Source: Cysteiniphilum marinum
GTDB lineage: Bacteria; Pseudomonadota; Gammaproteobacteria; Francisellales; Francisellaceae
Length of the DNA stretch: 64,000 bases
Direction: 5' to 3'
Assembly: GCF_014857925.1 (NCBI RefSeq)
Contig: NZ_JACYVZ010000002.1
Location: 124,001-188,000, forward strand
Positions 1-8,249 of this stretch are shown here, in pieces; within the stretch, counting starts at the first letter, position 1, and each line of letters begins with the position of its first letter. A program made the position numbers and the translations under genes. The notes below the pieces were generated by a model, which worked only from the letters and a program-made list of their open reading frames with translations, was not told the origin of the DNA and searched no databases.

Positions 1-285
<285 letters not shown>

Positions 286-351
286 TTAAAAAATTAAGAC
301 GTTAAACTCATCATATCATAGCAAATGATCACCTAAGCGTCATCAAGCATT

Positions 352-1041
352 TTAGTTTCGTAAATAACTTATTAGCAACTCACGCGTTTTAAGTGCTCTG
401 CCTTGCAGACAGGCATTTAAATTAATCCGTATGAGTTTTTGCAGCACTTGCAACGTGTCATTATTCCAACTAGATACAGGCTGTTGCAATTGTTTAATAT
501 ATTTGCCACTGATACCACTGTCAGCAGTTGTTTGATAAAAGGCAGATAACGGCGCCATTGCATAATAATGATCTTCAGTAATTATTTTATGTTGCTCATC
601 ATAATCCACCTGAAAACCATAACCTAAACTTTCTAATAACTGCAGCTCAAAATAGCGTAATAATCTTGTAATATCATCACTAACCAATTCTTGTATTACT
701 AATGAATAACGATCAAAGAGCACCGCATCATGATGATCATGTGGCAAGAGCCAATACAAGACTTCATTCAGATACATACGTGCCAATTGTGATAAATAAC
801 TTCCCATGCTAAAGCTTTTCTCACACTCGGCAAAGCGAATATTTGCTAAGCTTTCCGTCGCAGGCATGATCTTTATATCCACATTCAATAAGCTAAATGG
901 CTGATAAATGCCATGATTCTTTTTGTTCGTCCGCGCAATCGCATTCAACTTACCATGCTCTTTTAACCATAATGTTAATAACAGTGATGATTCTTTGTAC
1001 TTACGACTATGTAACACAACCGCTTTTTCTAGCGTCGCCAT
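352..1041 (-). CDS. recO: DNA repair protein RecO
   Basis: RecO works with RecR to load RecA onto SSB-coated single-stranded DNA in recombinational repair. The N-terminus (AVVLHSRKYKESSLLLTLW then HGKLNAIARTNKKN) is the RecO OB-fold signature, followed by an all-helical C-terminal part; about 229 residues is near the family norm. A GTG lies one codon upstream (1044), but ATG at 1041 overlaps the upstream stop as TGATG, which suggests translational coupling to the SufE-like gene. It closes a minus-strand run iscS - SufE-like - recO. Confidence 0.9.
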   Translation of the reverse strand: MATLEKAVVLHSRKYKESSLLLTLWLKEHGKLNAIARTNKKNHGIYQPFSLLNVDIKIMPATESLANIRFAECEKSFSMGSYLSQLARMYLNEVLYWLLPHDHHDAVLFDRYSLVIQELVSDDITRLLRYFELQLLESLGYGFQVDYDEQHKIITEDHYYAMAPLSAFYQTTADSGISGKYIKQLQQPVSSWNNDTLQVLQKLIRINLNACLQGRALKTRELLISYLRN

Positions 1042-1373
1042 CACAACAACTGCTCAATCAACTGCAAAATCACTAAGGCATCTTGACGTTTATGCGTTGG
1101 TAACTCAAACATCTGTTGCAGCTTAGCAATATCAGCAAAAGTAGCAAGTGCTGCCTTATCGTTATCTTGCAATTGCATTACTAGCCATTTTGTCATTGCC
1201 AATAAATACGGGCTACCGATTGCTTTAAAGTAATAATTCATCTTATCACTATAAATGAAAACTTGCTGCCCCAACTCCCCAGCATGCGCAATCGTTTGAA
1301 CGCATGAATGAGTATATTGGCAATCTTTCAATGTAATCGCTTTAAGCAGATCTAAAATTTTCTCACTCATCAT
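1041..1373 (-). CDS. small SufE-like protein (possible sulfur acceptor)
   Basis: About 110 residues. The gene starts 4 bases after the iscS stop, so it is almost certainly co-transcribed and partly co-translated with the desulfurase. The pattern resembles a shortened SufE/CsdE: a Cys in YTHSCVQTIAH where SufE has its acceptor Cys, a strand-turn IYSDKMNYYFKAIGS where SufE has a 'F.A.SDA' segment, and a C-terminal LPTHKRQDALVILQLIEQLL similar to the SufE 'LSPSR.NGL..M...I' helix. SufE proteins take persulfide sulfur from SufS; here the neighbour is a group I (IscS-like) desulfurase, whose usual partner is IscU. A longer reading frame to 1502 overlaps iscS and is rejected. Homology is inferred by eye and could be wrong. 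Confidence 0.5.
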   Translation of the reverse strand: MMSEKILDLLKAITLKDCQYTHSCVQTIAHAGELGQQVFIYSDKMNYYFKAIGSPYLLAMTKWLVMQLQDNDKAALATFADIAKLQQMFELPTHKRQDALVILQLIEQLL

Positions 1374-1377
1374 AGTA

Positions 1378-2547
1378 CTATTGCCCTTGCCACAATGGTG
1401 ATAATGCACGCAATTTAGTGACCACATCAACAATTGCCCCAATTGCAATATCAATATCTGCACGTGTGGTATAGCGACCAAATGAAAAACGTAAACTGGC
1501 ATGCGCTTGTTGTTGTGTTAAACCAATGGCACTTAATACAAATGACGGCTCAACACTGGCTGAATTACATGCCGAACCCATTGATACTGCTAACTGATGA
1601 AGCATAGCCACTAATGACTCGCCATCAACACCTTGAAAGGTAATATTAACAATTCCAGCATAACTATTATCTAGTGGCGTATTAATGATTAACTCAGGTA
1701 ATACATTGATTCCTTGTAAAAACTGATTACGCAATTCATGCACATACTTATTTAATTCATTTTGCTTTGAAGATATTAATTCACAGGCGCTGCCTAATCC
1801 CACAATTTGATGTGTTGCCAACGTCCCTGAGCGAAATCCTTGTTCATGACCACCACCATGAATTGATGGCGTGAGTTTCACCTTAGGTTTTCTTCTGACA
1901 TATAACGCACCAATGCCTTTTGGTCCATAGATCTTATGTGCTGAGATTGACAACAGATCAATATGCATTGCTTTTACATCAATGTTGATTTTACCAACGC
2001 CTTGCGCGGCATCAACATGAAATAAAACCTTACGCTCGCGGCATAAAGCACCAATTTCTGCCAAAGGATACATCGTGCCTAATTCGTTATTGACTGCCAT
2101 GATTGAAACTAAAATCGTCTCATCTGTTAATGCGCTTTTGATTTGCGCTAATGGGATTTGACCTTTAGCATCGGGCTTAAGATATGTAACTGTATACCCT
2201 TTTGTTTCAAGGTAAACACAAGTATCAATCACCGCTTTGTGCTCAATCATTGAGGTAACAATATGCTTACCACGAGCCCCGTAGGCATCTGCCACACCTT
2301 TAATCGCCAAATTATCCGACTCTGTTGCACCTGAGGTAAAAACAATTTCACGCGCTTCCGCATTAATAAGATTGGCAACTTGTAATCGCGCACTATCCAC
2401 GGCTTCTTTTGCCTGCCAACCATAATCATGCGTATTTGATGCCGGATTACCAAAGGCATGATCAAAGCTTAGATATTTCAACATCTGTGCAACCACCTCA
2501 TCAGCAACCGGTGTTGTTGAGGCATAATCAAGATATATTTGTTTCAT
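1378..2547 (-). CDS. iscS: cysteine desulfurase, group I (IscS/NifS type)
   Basis: A PLP enzyme converting L-cysteine to L-alanine and enzyme-bound persulfide for Fe-S cluster and thio-tRNA synthesis. Visible motifs: YLDYASTTPV at the N-terminus, FTSGATESDNLAIKG, the PLP Asp in HVDAAQGVGK, the PLP-binding Lys in SISAHKIYGPKGIGAL, RSGTLATHQIVGLG, and the mobile catalytic Cys loop SMGSACNSASVEPSFVL. Length of about 389 residues fits the family. The frame is open further upstream, but the conserved start MKQIYLDYAST places the ATG at 2547. No iscR, iscU or hscBA is adjacent; instead a small SufE-like gene follows. Confidence 0.93.
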   Translation of the reverse strand: MKQIYLDYASTTPVADEVVAQMLKYLSFDHAFGNPASNTHDYGWQAKEAVDSARLQVANLINAEAREIVFTSGATESDNLAIKGVADAYGARGKHIVTSMIEHKAVIDTCVYLETKGYTVTYLKPDAKGQIPLAQIKSALTDETILVSIMAVNNELGTMYPLAEIGALCRERKVLFHVDAAQGVGKINIDVKAMHIDLLSISAHKIYGPKGIGALYVRRKPKVKLTPSIHGGGHEQGFRSGTLATHQIVGLGSACELISSKQNELNKYVHELRNQFLQGINVLPELIINTPLDNSYAGIVNITFQGVDGESLVAMLHQLAVSMGSACNSASVEPSFVLSAIGLTQQQAHASLRFSFGRYTTRADIDIAIGAIVDVVTKLRALSPLWQGQ

Positions 2548-2754
2548 AACCAGAATACATTTATATATATTAGTATTATCACTAGCATATAGTTTATACC
2601 CATCACAGAGCAATGCCAAAAAGAAAAACTTTATTTGCAATCCACCTCGTGCATTTTTAATTATTTTCGATATGCTAATGTTTAACACAAACTTGGATGC
2701 TGTTGCAAAGCACACTAAGAAGGATTTTAAACCCACAATAAGGAGAACAACTCT

Positions 2755-3144
2755 ATGAAAGCTACAAAATCAATGATCATCGCTTCGGCTTTAGCATTTG
2801 GCATGTCAACACACGCCTTTGCTGATAGTAACTTTCAAAGCAATGACATGAATAACGGGTATGCCAATGGTCAAAATGAACAAAGCGGCCAAATGGCAAA
2901 TGCAAATAATAAATCTAGCGACATGAAATGTGGTGCTGGAAGTTGTGGCGCTAAAGCTTCGGAAAAATCAAGCGACATGAAGTGCGGTGCTGGTAGCTGC
3001 GGCAGTGATCATGCCATGGATAAATCACAAGATGGCAAATGTGGCGCAGGTTCATGTGGTACTTCATCTGATAAAAGCAGTGATATGAAATGCGGTGCTG
3101 GCAGCTGTGGCAGTGATGATGACAGTGACCATAATGACAACTAA
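2755..3144 (+). CDS. secreted Cys-repeat precursor, bufferin/HvfA-like MNIO substrate
   Basis: A 129-residue protein with an N-terminal signal peptide (MKATKS, hydrophobic stretch, probable cut after THAFA at residue 23), a Gln/Asn-rich spacer and then four copies of KCGAGSCG with Cys at 59/64, 77/82, 96/101 and 113/118. The tail is Asp/Ser-rich. An AAGGAG ribosome site lies before the ATG. Periplasmic RiPP precursors with repeated EGKCG-type motifs (bufferins, HvfA, Gig proteins) have Cys oxidised by a DUF692 MNIO with a DUF2063 partner and then bind copper. The next two genes encode exactly those two families, so this is probably their substrate. The motif differs (AGSCG, no EGKCG), and metal binding is inferred. 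Confidence 0.82.
   Translation: MKATKSMIIASALAFGMSTHAFADSNFQSNDMNNGYANGQNEQSGQMANANNKSSDMKCGAGSCGAKASEKSSDMKCGAGSCGSDHAMDKSQDGKCGAGSCGTSSDKSSDMKCGAGSCGSDDDSDHNDN
2926..3111 (+). repeat. four imperfect in-gene repeats encoding KCGAGSCG
   Basis: Four units of roughly 51-57 bases, each coding KCGAGSCG; three of the four are preceded by SDM and one by QDG. Spacing between first Cys residues is 18, 19 and 17 codons. The amino acids are fixed, but several codons differ between units (for example tgt/tgc and gga/ggt/ggc). This suggests selection on the peptide rather than a very recent duplication. Confidence 0.9.
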
Positions 3145-3163
3145 GTAACAACAAGGACAGCAC

Positions 3164-3994
3164 ATGCTAGATCGCCAAGCCATAGGACTTGGACTGCGTC
3201 AGGAGTTTTTCGACGAGCTATTGCAAAACCCTCAAGGGGTTGATTTCATTGAGATTGCTCCTGAGAACTGGATTGGCATAGGTGGTCGTCGCGCGCACTT
3301 ACTTAAAAAATATCGTGAACAATTCCCCATCGTACTGCATGGATTAAGCTTATCGATTGGCGGGACAGAACCTTTAAATATTGACTTTATTAAACGCATT
3401 AAAGCCTTTATGCATGAGCATCAGATTACTGTATACAGTGAACACTTAAGCTATTGCTCAGATCAGCAAGGCTACTTATATGACTTGTTGCCCTTACCTT
3501 TTAGTGATGAGATGGTTAAGCACGTTGCTACACGTATCCAGCAAGTACAAGATATTTTAGAATGCCCATTGATTTTAGAAAACGCTTCCTATTATGCAGC
3601 TCCTGGGCAAATACTCAGTGAAATTGACTTTATTCAAGCCATCGTTTCCGAATCTGGTTGCCAGCTACTGCTAGATGTGAATAATGTCTATGTCAACAGC
3701 GTTAATCATGACTATGACCCACGGCAATTTATTAAGCAAATACCTCGTGACAACATACACTATATTCACGTTGCCGGTCATTGGCAGAAATCTCCTCAAC
3801 TAATTATTGACACTCATGGTGAAGATGTGATCGATCCGGTGTGGCAACTTCTTTGTTACTGCTACCAAACGCATGGTTTCTTTCCAACCTTGCTTGAACG
3901 GGACTTTAACCTACCTCCTTTGGCAAGTTTAAAGCGCGAGCTTCAAACCATTGCCCAAATTCAGCAACAGGTTTATTCAAGGGAGTCTGTATGA
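3164..3994 (+). CDS. DUF692/UPF0276 multinuclear non-haem iron oxidase (MNIO, BufB/HvfB-like)
   Basis: A TIM-barrel iron enzyme of the MNIO family, which oxidises Cys residues in peptide precursors (known members include MbnB, TglH and BufB). Family marks in order: LGLRQEFFDELL, DFIEIAPENWIG, HGLSLSIGG, TVYSEHLSY, LILENASYYA, LLLDVNNVYVNS, YIHVAGHW, DTHGEDVIDPVW and TLLERDFNLPPL, giving the conserved His/Glu/Asp/Asn set expected for a two- or three-iron site. Length of 276 residues is typical. It starts 19 bases after the Cys-repeat gene and overlaps the next gene by four bases (ATGA). The clear inference is that it modifies the upstream precursor; the chemistry here is untested. Confidence 0.93.
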   Translation: MLDRQAIGLGLRQEFFDELLQNPQGVDFIEIAPENWIGIGGRRAHLLKKYREQFPIVLHGLSLSIGGTEPLNIDFIKRIKAFMHEHQITVYSEHLSYCSDQQGYLYDLLPLPFSDEMVKHVATRIQQVQDILECPLILENASYYAAPGQILSEIDFIQAIVSESGCQLLLDVNNVYVNSVNHDYDPRQFIKQIPRDNIHYIHVAGHWQKSPQLIIDTHGEDVIDPVWQLLCYCYQTHGFFPTLLERDFNLPPLASLKRELQTIAQIQQQVYSRESV

Positions 3995-4710
3995 GCTATA
4001 AGATAATGACTGATTTCACCTGTAATTTACGCCAGCAAAATGCATCAAAAGATATTCCTAATATCAATCATGAGCAAATGGAGGTTTATCAAAACCTTAT
4101 TTACAACAACATCAATAACACTTTAAAACGTGCCTTTCCTGTCAGTGTCAGCATTTTATCTAAAGCACAATGGCGTACATTAACCTTAGGGTTTCTAGCA
4201 GATTATGGTAGTGAAAGTCCTTGTTTTTATGACCTTCCAAAGCAATTTGTTGAATATATTAATACCCTAGAAGAATTACCTTGGCCTTTTTTGCATGAGC
4301 TTATGCATTACGAGTGGGTTGAACTAGATATTGAGCTATCCGTTGAGAGTGAACGTAACCCAGACTCTCATGTTCACTACATGACGAATAACAGTACTCG
4401 CGTACTTGTCTATCGCTATCCGGTGCATCAAATATCTAAAGACTTCACGCCCGAAAAGCCACCTCTTAATCCAACTTTTCTTGTGGTTTATCGCAATAGC
4501 AGCTTTAAAGTATTGTTTATGGAAGTAAATCTGTTAAGTGCTCATTTATTAGAGCTATTGATGACAGCCCCCCAAAGTATTGATCAAGCAATCACAACTG
4601 CCGCGCGCAATTTATCGCTACCTGTAAATGAGGACTTATTGCAAAACGGCAGAGCGCTCTGCCTGTCGTATATTGACAAGAATATACTTATTCCAACACA
4701 CCTGTCATAA
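3991..4710 (+). CDS. DUF2063 family MNIO partner protein (BufC/HvfC-like)
   Basis: A 239-residue protein whose N-terminal 90 or so residues follow the DUF2063 pattern: YQNLIYNNINNTLKRAFPVSVSIL, then WRTLTLGFLADYGSESPCFYDLPKQFVEYI. The second half has LPWPFLHELMHYEWVELDIELS, as seen in the C-terminal module of this family. DUF2063 proteins occur beside DUF692 enzymes; in studied systems the partner binds the precursor leader and is needed for modification. The ATG overlaps the MNIO stop (ATGA), so the two are translationally coupled. Older annotations as 'putative DNA-binding' are not supported by anything visible here. No BufD-like (DoxX) gene follows. Confidence 0.88.
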   Translation: MSYKIMTDFTCNLRQQNASKDIPNINHEQMEVYQNLIYNNINNTLKRAFPVSVSILSKAQWRTLTLGFLADYGSESPCFYDLPKQFVEYINTLEELPWPFLHELMHYEWVELDIELSVESERNPDSHVHYMTNNSTRVLVYRYPVHQISKDFTPEKPPLNPTFLVVYRNSSFKVLFMEVNLLSAHLLELLMTAPQSIDQAITTAARNLSLPVNEDLLQNGRALCLSYIDKNILIPTHLS

Positions 4711-4714
4711 ACCA

Positions 4715-5140
4715 TTACTCCCAGCAGGCAACAGGTGTGCGTGTGATTGCGCCACCATTGGCGACTAAAGTTAAATTAGGACAATCACCACTATCTGCTG
4801 TTTGTGACCCCGTTGGTGTTGCAATAATGGTATAACCACTGCTTGTAACACCTGTTAAACTCATATCATAGTAACCTCTTGTTGAGGTCGTTCCTGACCA
4901 CACATGAGTCAGCGTTGCTGTGTAAGTGCCTGAGCTTAAAGCCCATGCTTCTTCATTCATTGCAATTAGATTAATTGAGCTTACTGCGTCGGCTCGATGT
5001 GCCTTTAGCACATAATTGCTATACATCGGAATGGCAATGGCAGCTAACACTGCTATCACCGCAATGACGATTAATAATTCGATCAATGAAAAACCTTGTG
5101 CTTTGTCATTTCTGTTTGTTTTTTTAAGAGACATTTTCAT
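4715..5140 (-). CDS. pilE: type IV pilin (PilE/PilA-like)
   Basis: Major or minor pilin subunit. Short positively charged leader, then a prepilin peptidase site KAQG|FSLIELLIVIAVIAVL with Glu at mature position 5, followed by the conserved hydrophobic helix and IPMYSNYVLKAHRADAV. The globular part has a C-terminal Cys pair (DCPNLTL and PVACWE) that would form the D-region disulfide. Length of 141 residues fits a short pilin. It is convergent with the MNIO cluster, only 4 bases away, and has no other pilus genes nearby, so it may be an orphan pilin gene served by an assembly system elsewhere. Confidence 0.9.
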   Translation of the reverse strand: MKMSLKKTNRNDKAQGFSLIELLIVIAVIAVLAAIAIPMYSNYVLKAHRADAVSSINLIAMNEEAWALSSGTYTATLTHVWSGTTSTRGYYDMSLTGVTSSGYTIIATPTGSQTADSGDCPNLTLVANGGAITRTPVACWE

Positions 5141-5232
5141 ACTCGCTATCGATGTTTATGCACCTAGTATAGAAGACTTTCAAACATCAGCTGACAAAAA
5201 ACTCAAATTTTAGGAATATTTAAATCTAGCGC

Positions 5233-5261
5233 TTGACAGCCTTTTAAAACCTCCCTAGAAT
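5233..5261 (+). promoter_or_regulatory. sigma-70 promoter for the tRNA-Ala/tRNA-Glu pair
   Basis: A consensus -35 TTGACA (5233-5238) and a -10 TAGAAT (5256-5261) are separated by 17 bases. The first tRNA begins 15 bases further on, which fits a stable-RNA promoter. Confidence 0.75.
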
Positions 5262-5275
5262 GCAGCTTCAGTTTC

Positions 5276-5351
<76 letters not shown>

Positions 5352-5376
5352 GTAAACTGATACAACACAAGTTTGT

Positions 5377-5452
5377 GTCCCCATCGTCTAGAGGCCTAGG
5401 ACACCGCCCTTTCACGGCGGTAACAGGGGTTCGAATCCCCTTGGGGACGCCA
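5377..5452 (+). tRNA. tRNA-Glu (anticodon TTC)
   Basis: A 76-nt cloverleaf with encoded CCA. The acceptor stem GTCCCCA pairs with TGGGGAC. The anticodon stem-loop is CCGCC-ctTTCac-GGCGG, giving anticodon TTC, and the T-arm contains GGTTCGAATCC. It is followed at once by a terminator hairpin. Confidence 0.95.
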
Positions 5453-5457
5453 TCATT

Positions 5458-5482
5458 AAAACCGCGTTAAGCGGTTTTTTTG
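5458..5482 (+). terminator. rho-independent terminator after the tRNA pair
   Basis: Stem AAAACCGC / GCGGTTTT with a GTTAA loop and a run of T on the 3' side. It directly follows tRNA-Glu. Confidence 0.9.
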
Positions 5483-5624
5483 TTTCTATGGACAAATATT
5501 TTCGCGCTTAAAACATTTTTAACAATCCTATATGCCCATTATAAATCGCTTTGCGGTGTTTAATGGTTTGTGATGGATATATATATGCTATACTTTGCAG
5601 CATTATGGACAACACGAGCAGCAT

Positions 5625-6500
5625 ATGGGTAAAGAACTCGTTCCTAAAAAAAACACCTTACCAATACCAGCACTCTCTGATACGGATGGCTTAGATAGCT
5701 ACATCCGCTTTGCCAGTAGCATCCCGATGCTTTCCGAAGAAGAAGAAAAAGAACTAGCACATCGCTTACGCCAACAAAATGATATTGATGCGGCACAAAA
5801 GCTAATTCTTTCGCACTTGCGCTTTGTTGTTAAAGTCGCACGCGGATTTTCAGGTTACGGCTTACCGATTACTGATTTAATCCAAGAAGGTAATATCGGC
5901 TTAATGAAAGCGGTACGACGCTTTGATCCTGATGTTGGCGTGCGTCTTGTCTCCTTTGCTGTGCATTGGGTTAAGGCTGAAATGCATGACTATATTTTGA
6001 AAAACTGGCGTATTGTTAAAATTGCAACAACCAAGGCTCAACGCAAACTGTTTTTTAATTTGAGAAGTAGCAAAGAACGTCTTGGCTGGTTTAGTGATGA
6101 AGAAATCCAAAGTGTCGCCAAAGAGCTCGGTGTTAAACCTGAAACCGTCCTTGAGATGGAAAAGCGCATGAATGCCTATGATATGGCATTTGATGCACCG
6201 GTTGAAGAATCAGGCGATGAATCAAGTTTTCATCCGGCTTTATACTTGGAAGATCAATCAAGAAATCCGGAGCAGACAGCTGTTGAGGATGATTATGAGG
6301 AAAAAGTTCAAAGTAAACTACAAGAAGCAATTGATAAGCTGGATGCACGTAGCAAAGACATCATCTTATCGCGTTGGTTTGCTGAAGATAAACTCACCCT
6401 TCATGATTTAGCGGCAAAACATGATGTATCTGCCGAGCGCATTCGCCAAATTGAAGAGCTGGCAATGGATAAGCTCAAACGTGCTGTTGCGCGCGTCTAG
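5625..6500 (+). CDS. rpoH: heat-shock sigma factor RpoH (sigma-32)
   Basis: Directs RNA polymerase to heat-shock promoters. Region 1.2/2 is clear: LSEEEEKELAHRL, LILSHLRFVVKVARGFSGYGLP, DLIQEGNIGLMKAVRRFDP and VRLVSFAVHWVKAEMHDY. The RpoH box (ATTKAQRKLFFNLR) is present, which separates RpoH from RpoD and RpoS. Region 4 ends with SAERIRQIEELAMDKLK. The open frame reaches back to a TTG at 5595, but ATG at 5625 gives about 291 residues, close to the family norm. A TATACT hexamer at 5589-5594 may be part of its promoter. Confidence 0.95.
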   Translation: MGKELVPKKNTLPIPALSDTDGLDSYIRFASSIPMLSEEEEKELAHRLRQQNDIDAAQKLILSHLRFVVKVARGFSGYGLPITDLIQEGNIGLMKAVRRFDPDVGVRLVSFAVHWVKAEMHDYILKNWRIVKIATTKAQRKLFFNLRSSKERLGWFSDEEIQSVAKELGVKPETVLEMEKRMNAYDMAFDAPVEESGDESSFHPALYLEDQSRNPEQTAVEDDYEEKVQSKLQEAIDKLDARSKDIILSRWFAEDKLTLHDLAAKHDVSAERIRQIEELAMDKLKRAVARV

Positions 6501-6591
6501 CTCCTACTCAAGCATGTTTAAAACGAAATGCCAAAGCATTTATGGAGTAGAAAAGATTTAAATTTTTCTGCGTTTATATAGTAAAAGCCCG

Positions 6592-7155
6592 CTACATCCC
6601 AAAAATTGACGAGATAAATATCTGCAAACAAATAAGTATAAGCAACACCAACATTGGTGAGAAATCCATGCCACTTTGTGTTGGCGGGATAATTCTGCGT
6701 GCCTTTCTAAGCAGGGGCTCAGTTAGCTGATGCAATGCCATCAAAGCTGGATTATATGAACCTTGCGCAAACCAGCTGGCGATCGAGCGAATAAAGATCA
6801 AGATAATATACATCCAGATCATCGTTAGAATAAGCTTTATCACTGCAATAAACCAAATAATCGCCCATGTGATATAAAAGCTTTTTGCAGTTAGCATTTG
6901 TATTAAAATAATTTGCAACAATAGCACAACATACGCCAAAACAAGCGCTGCAAAATCCAAACCAAAAAAACCAGGAATAATGCGACGCAATGGTTTTAAC
7001 AAAGGATTGGTCACACGAATAATCAACTGACAAAATGGATTATAAAAATCAGCCTTTACCCATTGTAAAAAAAATCTAAGCAGTACCGCATAAGCAAATA
7101 AGCTAAAGATAATTTCTATTAAGAAAAGTCCTACATTATTAAATGCATTAATCAT
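6592..7155 (-). CDS. yggT: YggT family membrane protein
   Basis: A 187-residue integral membrane protein made of two YggT repeats, each with two hydrophobic helices and a loop with Pro/Arg: FLQWVKADFYNPFCQLI...NPLLKPLRRIIPG in the first and WFAQGSYNPALMALHQLTEPLLRKARRIIPP in the second. The exact role is unknown; the family is linked to osmotic stress tolerance and, in some bacteria, to division. The start overlaps the proC stop by four bases (ATGA), a conserved gammaproteobacterial gene pair. Confidence 0.92.
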   Translation of the reverse strand: MINAFNNVGLFLIEIIFSLFAYAVLLRFFLQWVKADFYNPFCQLIIRVTNPLLKPLRRIIPGFFGLDFAALVLAYVVLLLQIILIQMLTAKSFYITWAIIWFIAVIKLILTMIWMYIILIFIRSIASWFAQGSYNPALMALHQLTEPLLRKARRIIPPTQSGMDFSPMLVLLILICLQIFISSIFGM

Positions 7156-8012
7156 ACTTTATCCTTTTGTTCATCATGTGTTAAAGCATTACCAAACTGG
7201 CTTGCCAGCTCTTGTGAGCGTGAGAGGTTCTCTTTGATCGCTTTTGCAATACTCTCTTTAAACCCTGTTTCTGAGAAAGCTTTTAATGCAGCAGCGGTCA
7301 CTCCTCCTTTTGAGGTGACATTTTGACGCAAGTGTGACAGAGTTTGTGTACTTTCTAACGCCATTTTGCTTGCACCAAAGGCGGTTTGCGTCACGAGCAA
7401 TGCCGCTTGTTTTTCACTTAACCCTAGTGACACTGCCACATCAATCATATGCTCCATCATCAAGAAAAAATACGCAGGTCCTGAGCCTGAAATCGCGGTT
7501 GTGACATTAATTAAGCTCTCATGGTCAACCCAAGTAATAACGCCAACCTTACGCATAATTTGCTCAGCCATCTCTTTTTGCTGACGTGACACATATTCAT
7601 TGGCAAAGAGCGCACTTGCACCACAACCAATAAGACTTGGCGTGTTTGGCATAGCACGCACAATCGCATAATCACCAACAAGCCAATGCGCAATTTGTGC
7701 CAAGGTAATACCCGCTGCAATCGATATAAATAAGGGTTTATTCTGCTTATGTAGTGCTGTTTTAACTGTAAACATCAACTCCTTTAATGATTGTGGTTTA
7801 ACGCATAGCATAATAATATCGGCATTTTTCACTGCATCCTCAACACGTTGCGTTGTATTGACACGAAACAGCTGATTAAGCATATCCAGTTTGTCTTGGT
7901 TATGATCAACCACCGTAATTGATTGACCAGAAACACCATCACTAACTAACCCCGCGATAATACTTCTTGCCATATTACCGCCACCTAAAAAGCAAATTTG
8001 AGCATTAACCAT
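7152..8012 (-). CDS. proC: pyrroline-5-carboxylate reductase
   Basis: Last step of proline synthesis: reduces pyrroline-5-carboxylate to L-proline with NAD(P)H. N-terminal Rossmann motif ICFLGGGNMARSIIAGL; IMLCVKPQSLKEL; central RAMPNTPSLIGCGASALF; C-terminal dimer helices with SGSGPAYFFLMMEHMIDVAVSLGLS and the substrate-binding LRQNVTSKGGVTAAALKAF. 286 residues, slightly longer than the E. coli enzyme because of a charged tail (THDEQKDKV). First gene of a proC-yggT operon. Confidence 0.96.
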   Translation of the reverse strand: MVNAQICFLGGGNMARSIIAGLVSDGVSGQSITVVDHNQDKLDMLNQLFRVNTTQRVEDAVKNADIIMLCVKPQSLKELMFTVKTALHKQNKPLFISIAAGITLAQIAHWLVGDYAIVRAMPNTPSLIGCGASALFANEYVSRQQKEMAEQIMRKVGVITWVDHESLINVTTAISGSGPAYFFLMMEHMIDVAVSLGLSEKQAALLVTQTAFGASKMALESTQTLSHLRQNVTSKGGVTAAALKAFSETGFKESIAKAIKENLSRSQELASQFGNALTHDEQKDKV

Positions 8013-8072
8013 TATTCAATTCCTTTTCCTATTTCTCTTATTTTTTTAAACCTTCTTAATCATTGGCATCTA

Positions 8073-8227
8073 CACTTTTTCTACTTCAACACCCCGCCTC
8101 GCACGCTTAAGTACCCCTCTTGCAAAGAGTGGAATATAAAATTATCCTTACCTAATTCCCCTCTTTTTAAAAGGGGTGGCAGCCATAGGCTGACGGGGTG
8201 TTTTAAAATCATAGTTTTTTCTAAAAT
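8073..8227. repeat. interspersed repeat A, copy 1 (MITE-like, inverted ends)
   Basis: About 155 bases between proC and the PACE gene, matching 17229-17387. Shared stretches include AACACCCCGCCTCGCA, GCTTAAG, ACCCCTCTTG, CAATTCCCCTCTTTT-like and GGCTGAC, plus a common right flank AAATCATAGTTTTTT. The ends are inverted: AACACCCCG (8088-8096) against CGGGGTGTT (8194-8202), and internal CCCCTCTTTTTAAAAGGGG can also pair. No coding capacity. Confidence 0.8.
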
Positions 8228-8249
8228 GCTAACTCCAACTAATTATTCT

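Noticed and set aside
1374-1502. Longer start for the SufE-like gene
   Set aside because: It would overlap iscS by over 120 bases, while ATG at 1373 is next to the iscS stop and fits tight coupling.
2548-2736. N-terminal extension of the cysteine desulfurase frame
   Set aside because: The family start MKQIYLDYAST is at 2547; the upstream residues are unlike any desulfurase and are not preceded by a ribosome site.
2926-3111. Reading the Cys repeats as a CRISPR array or simple metallothionein
   Set aside because: Units are in frame, codon-varied and inside a signal-peptide gene, with no spacer structure. The DUF692 and DUF2063 neighbours make an MNIO substrate more likely than a plain metallothionein.
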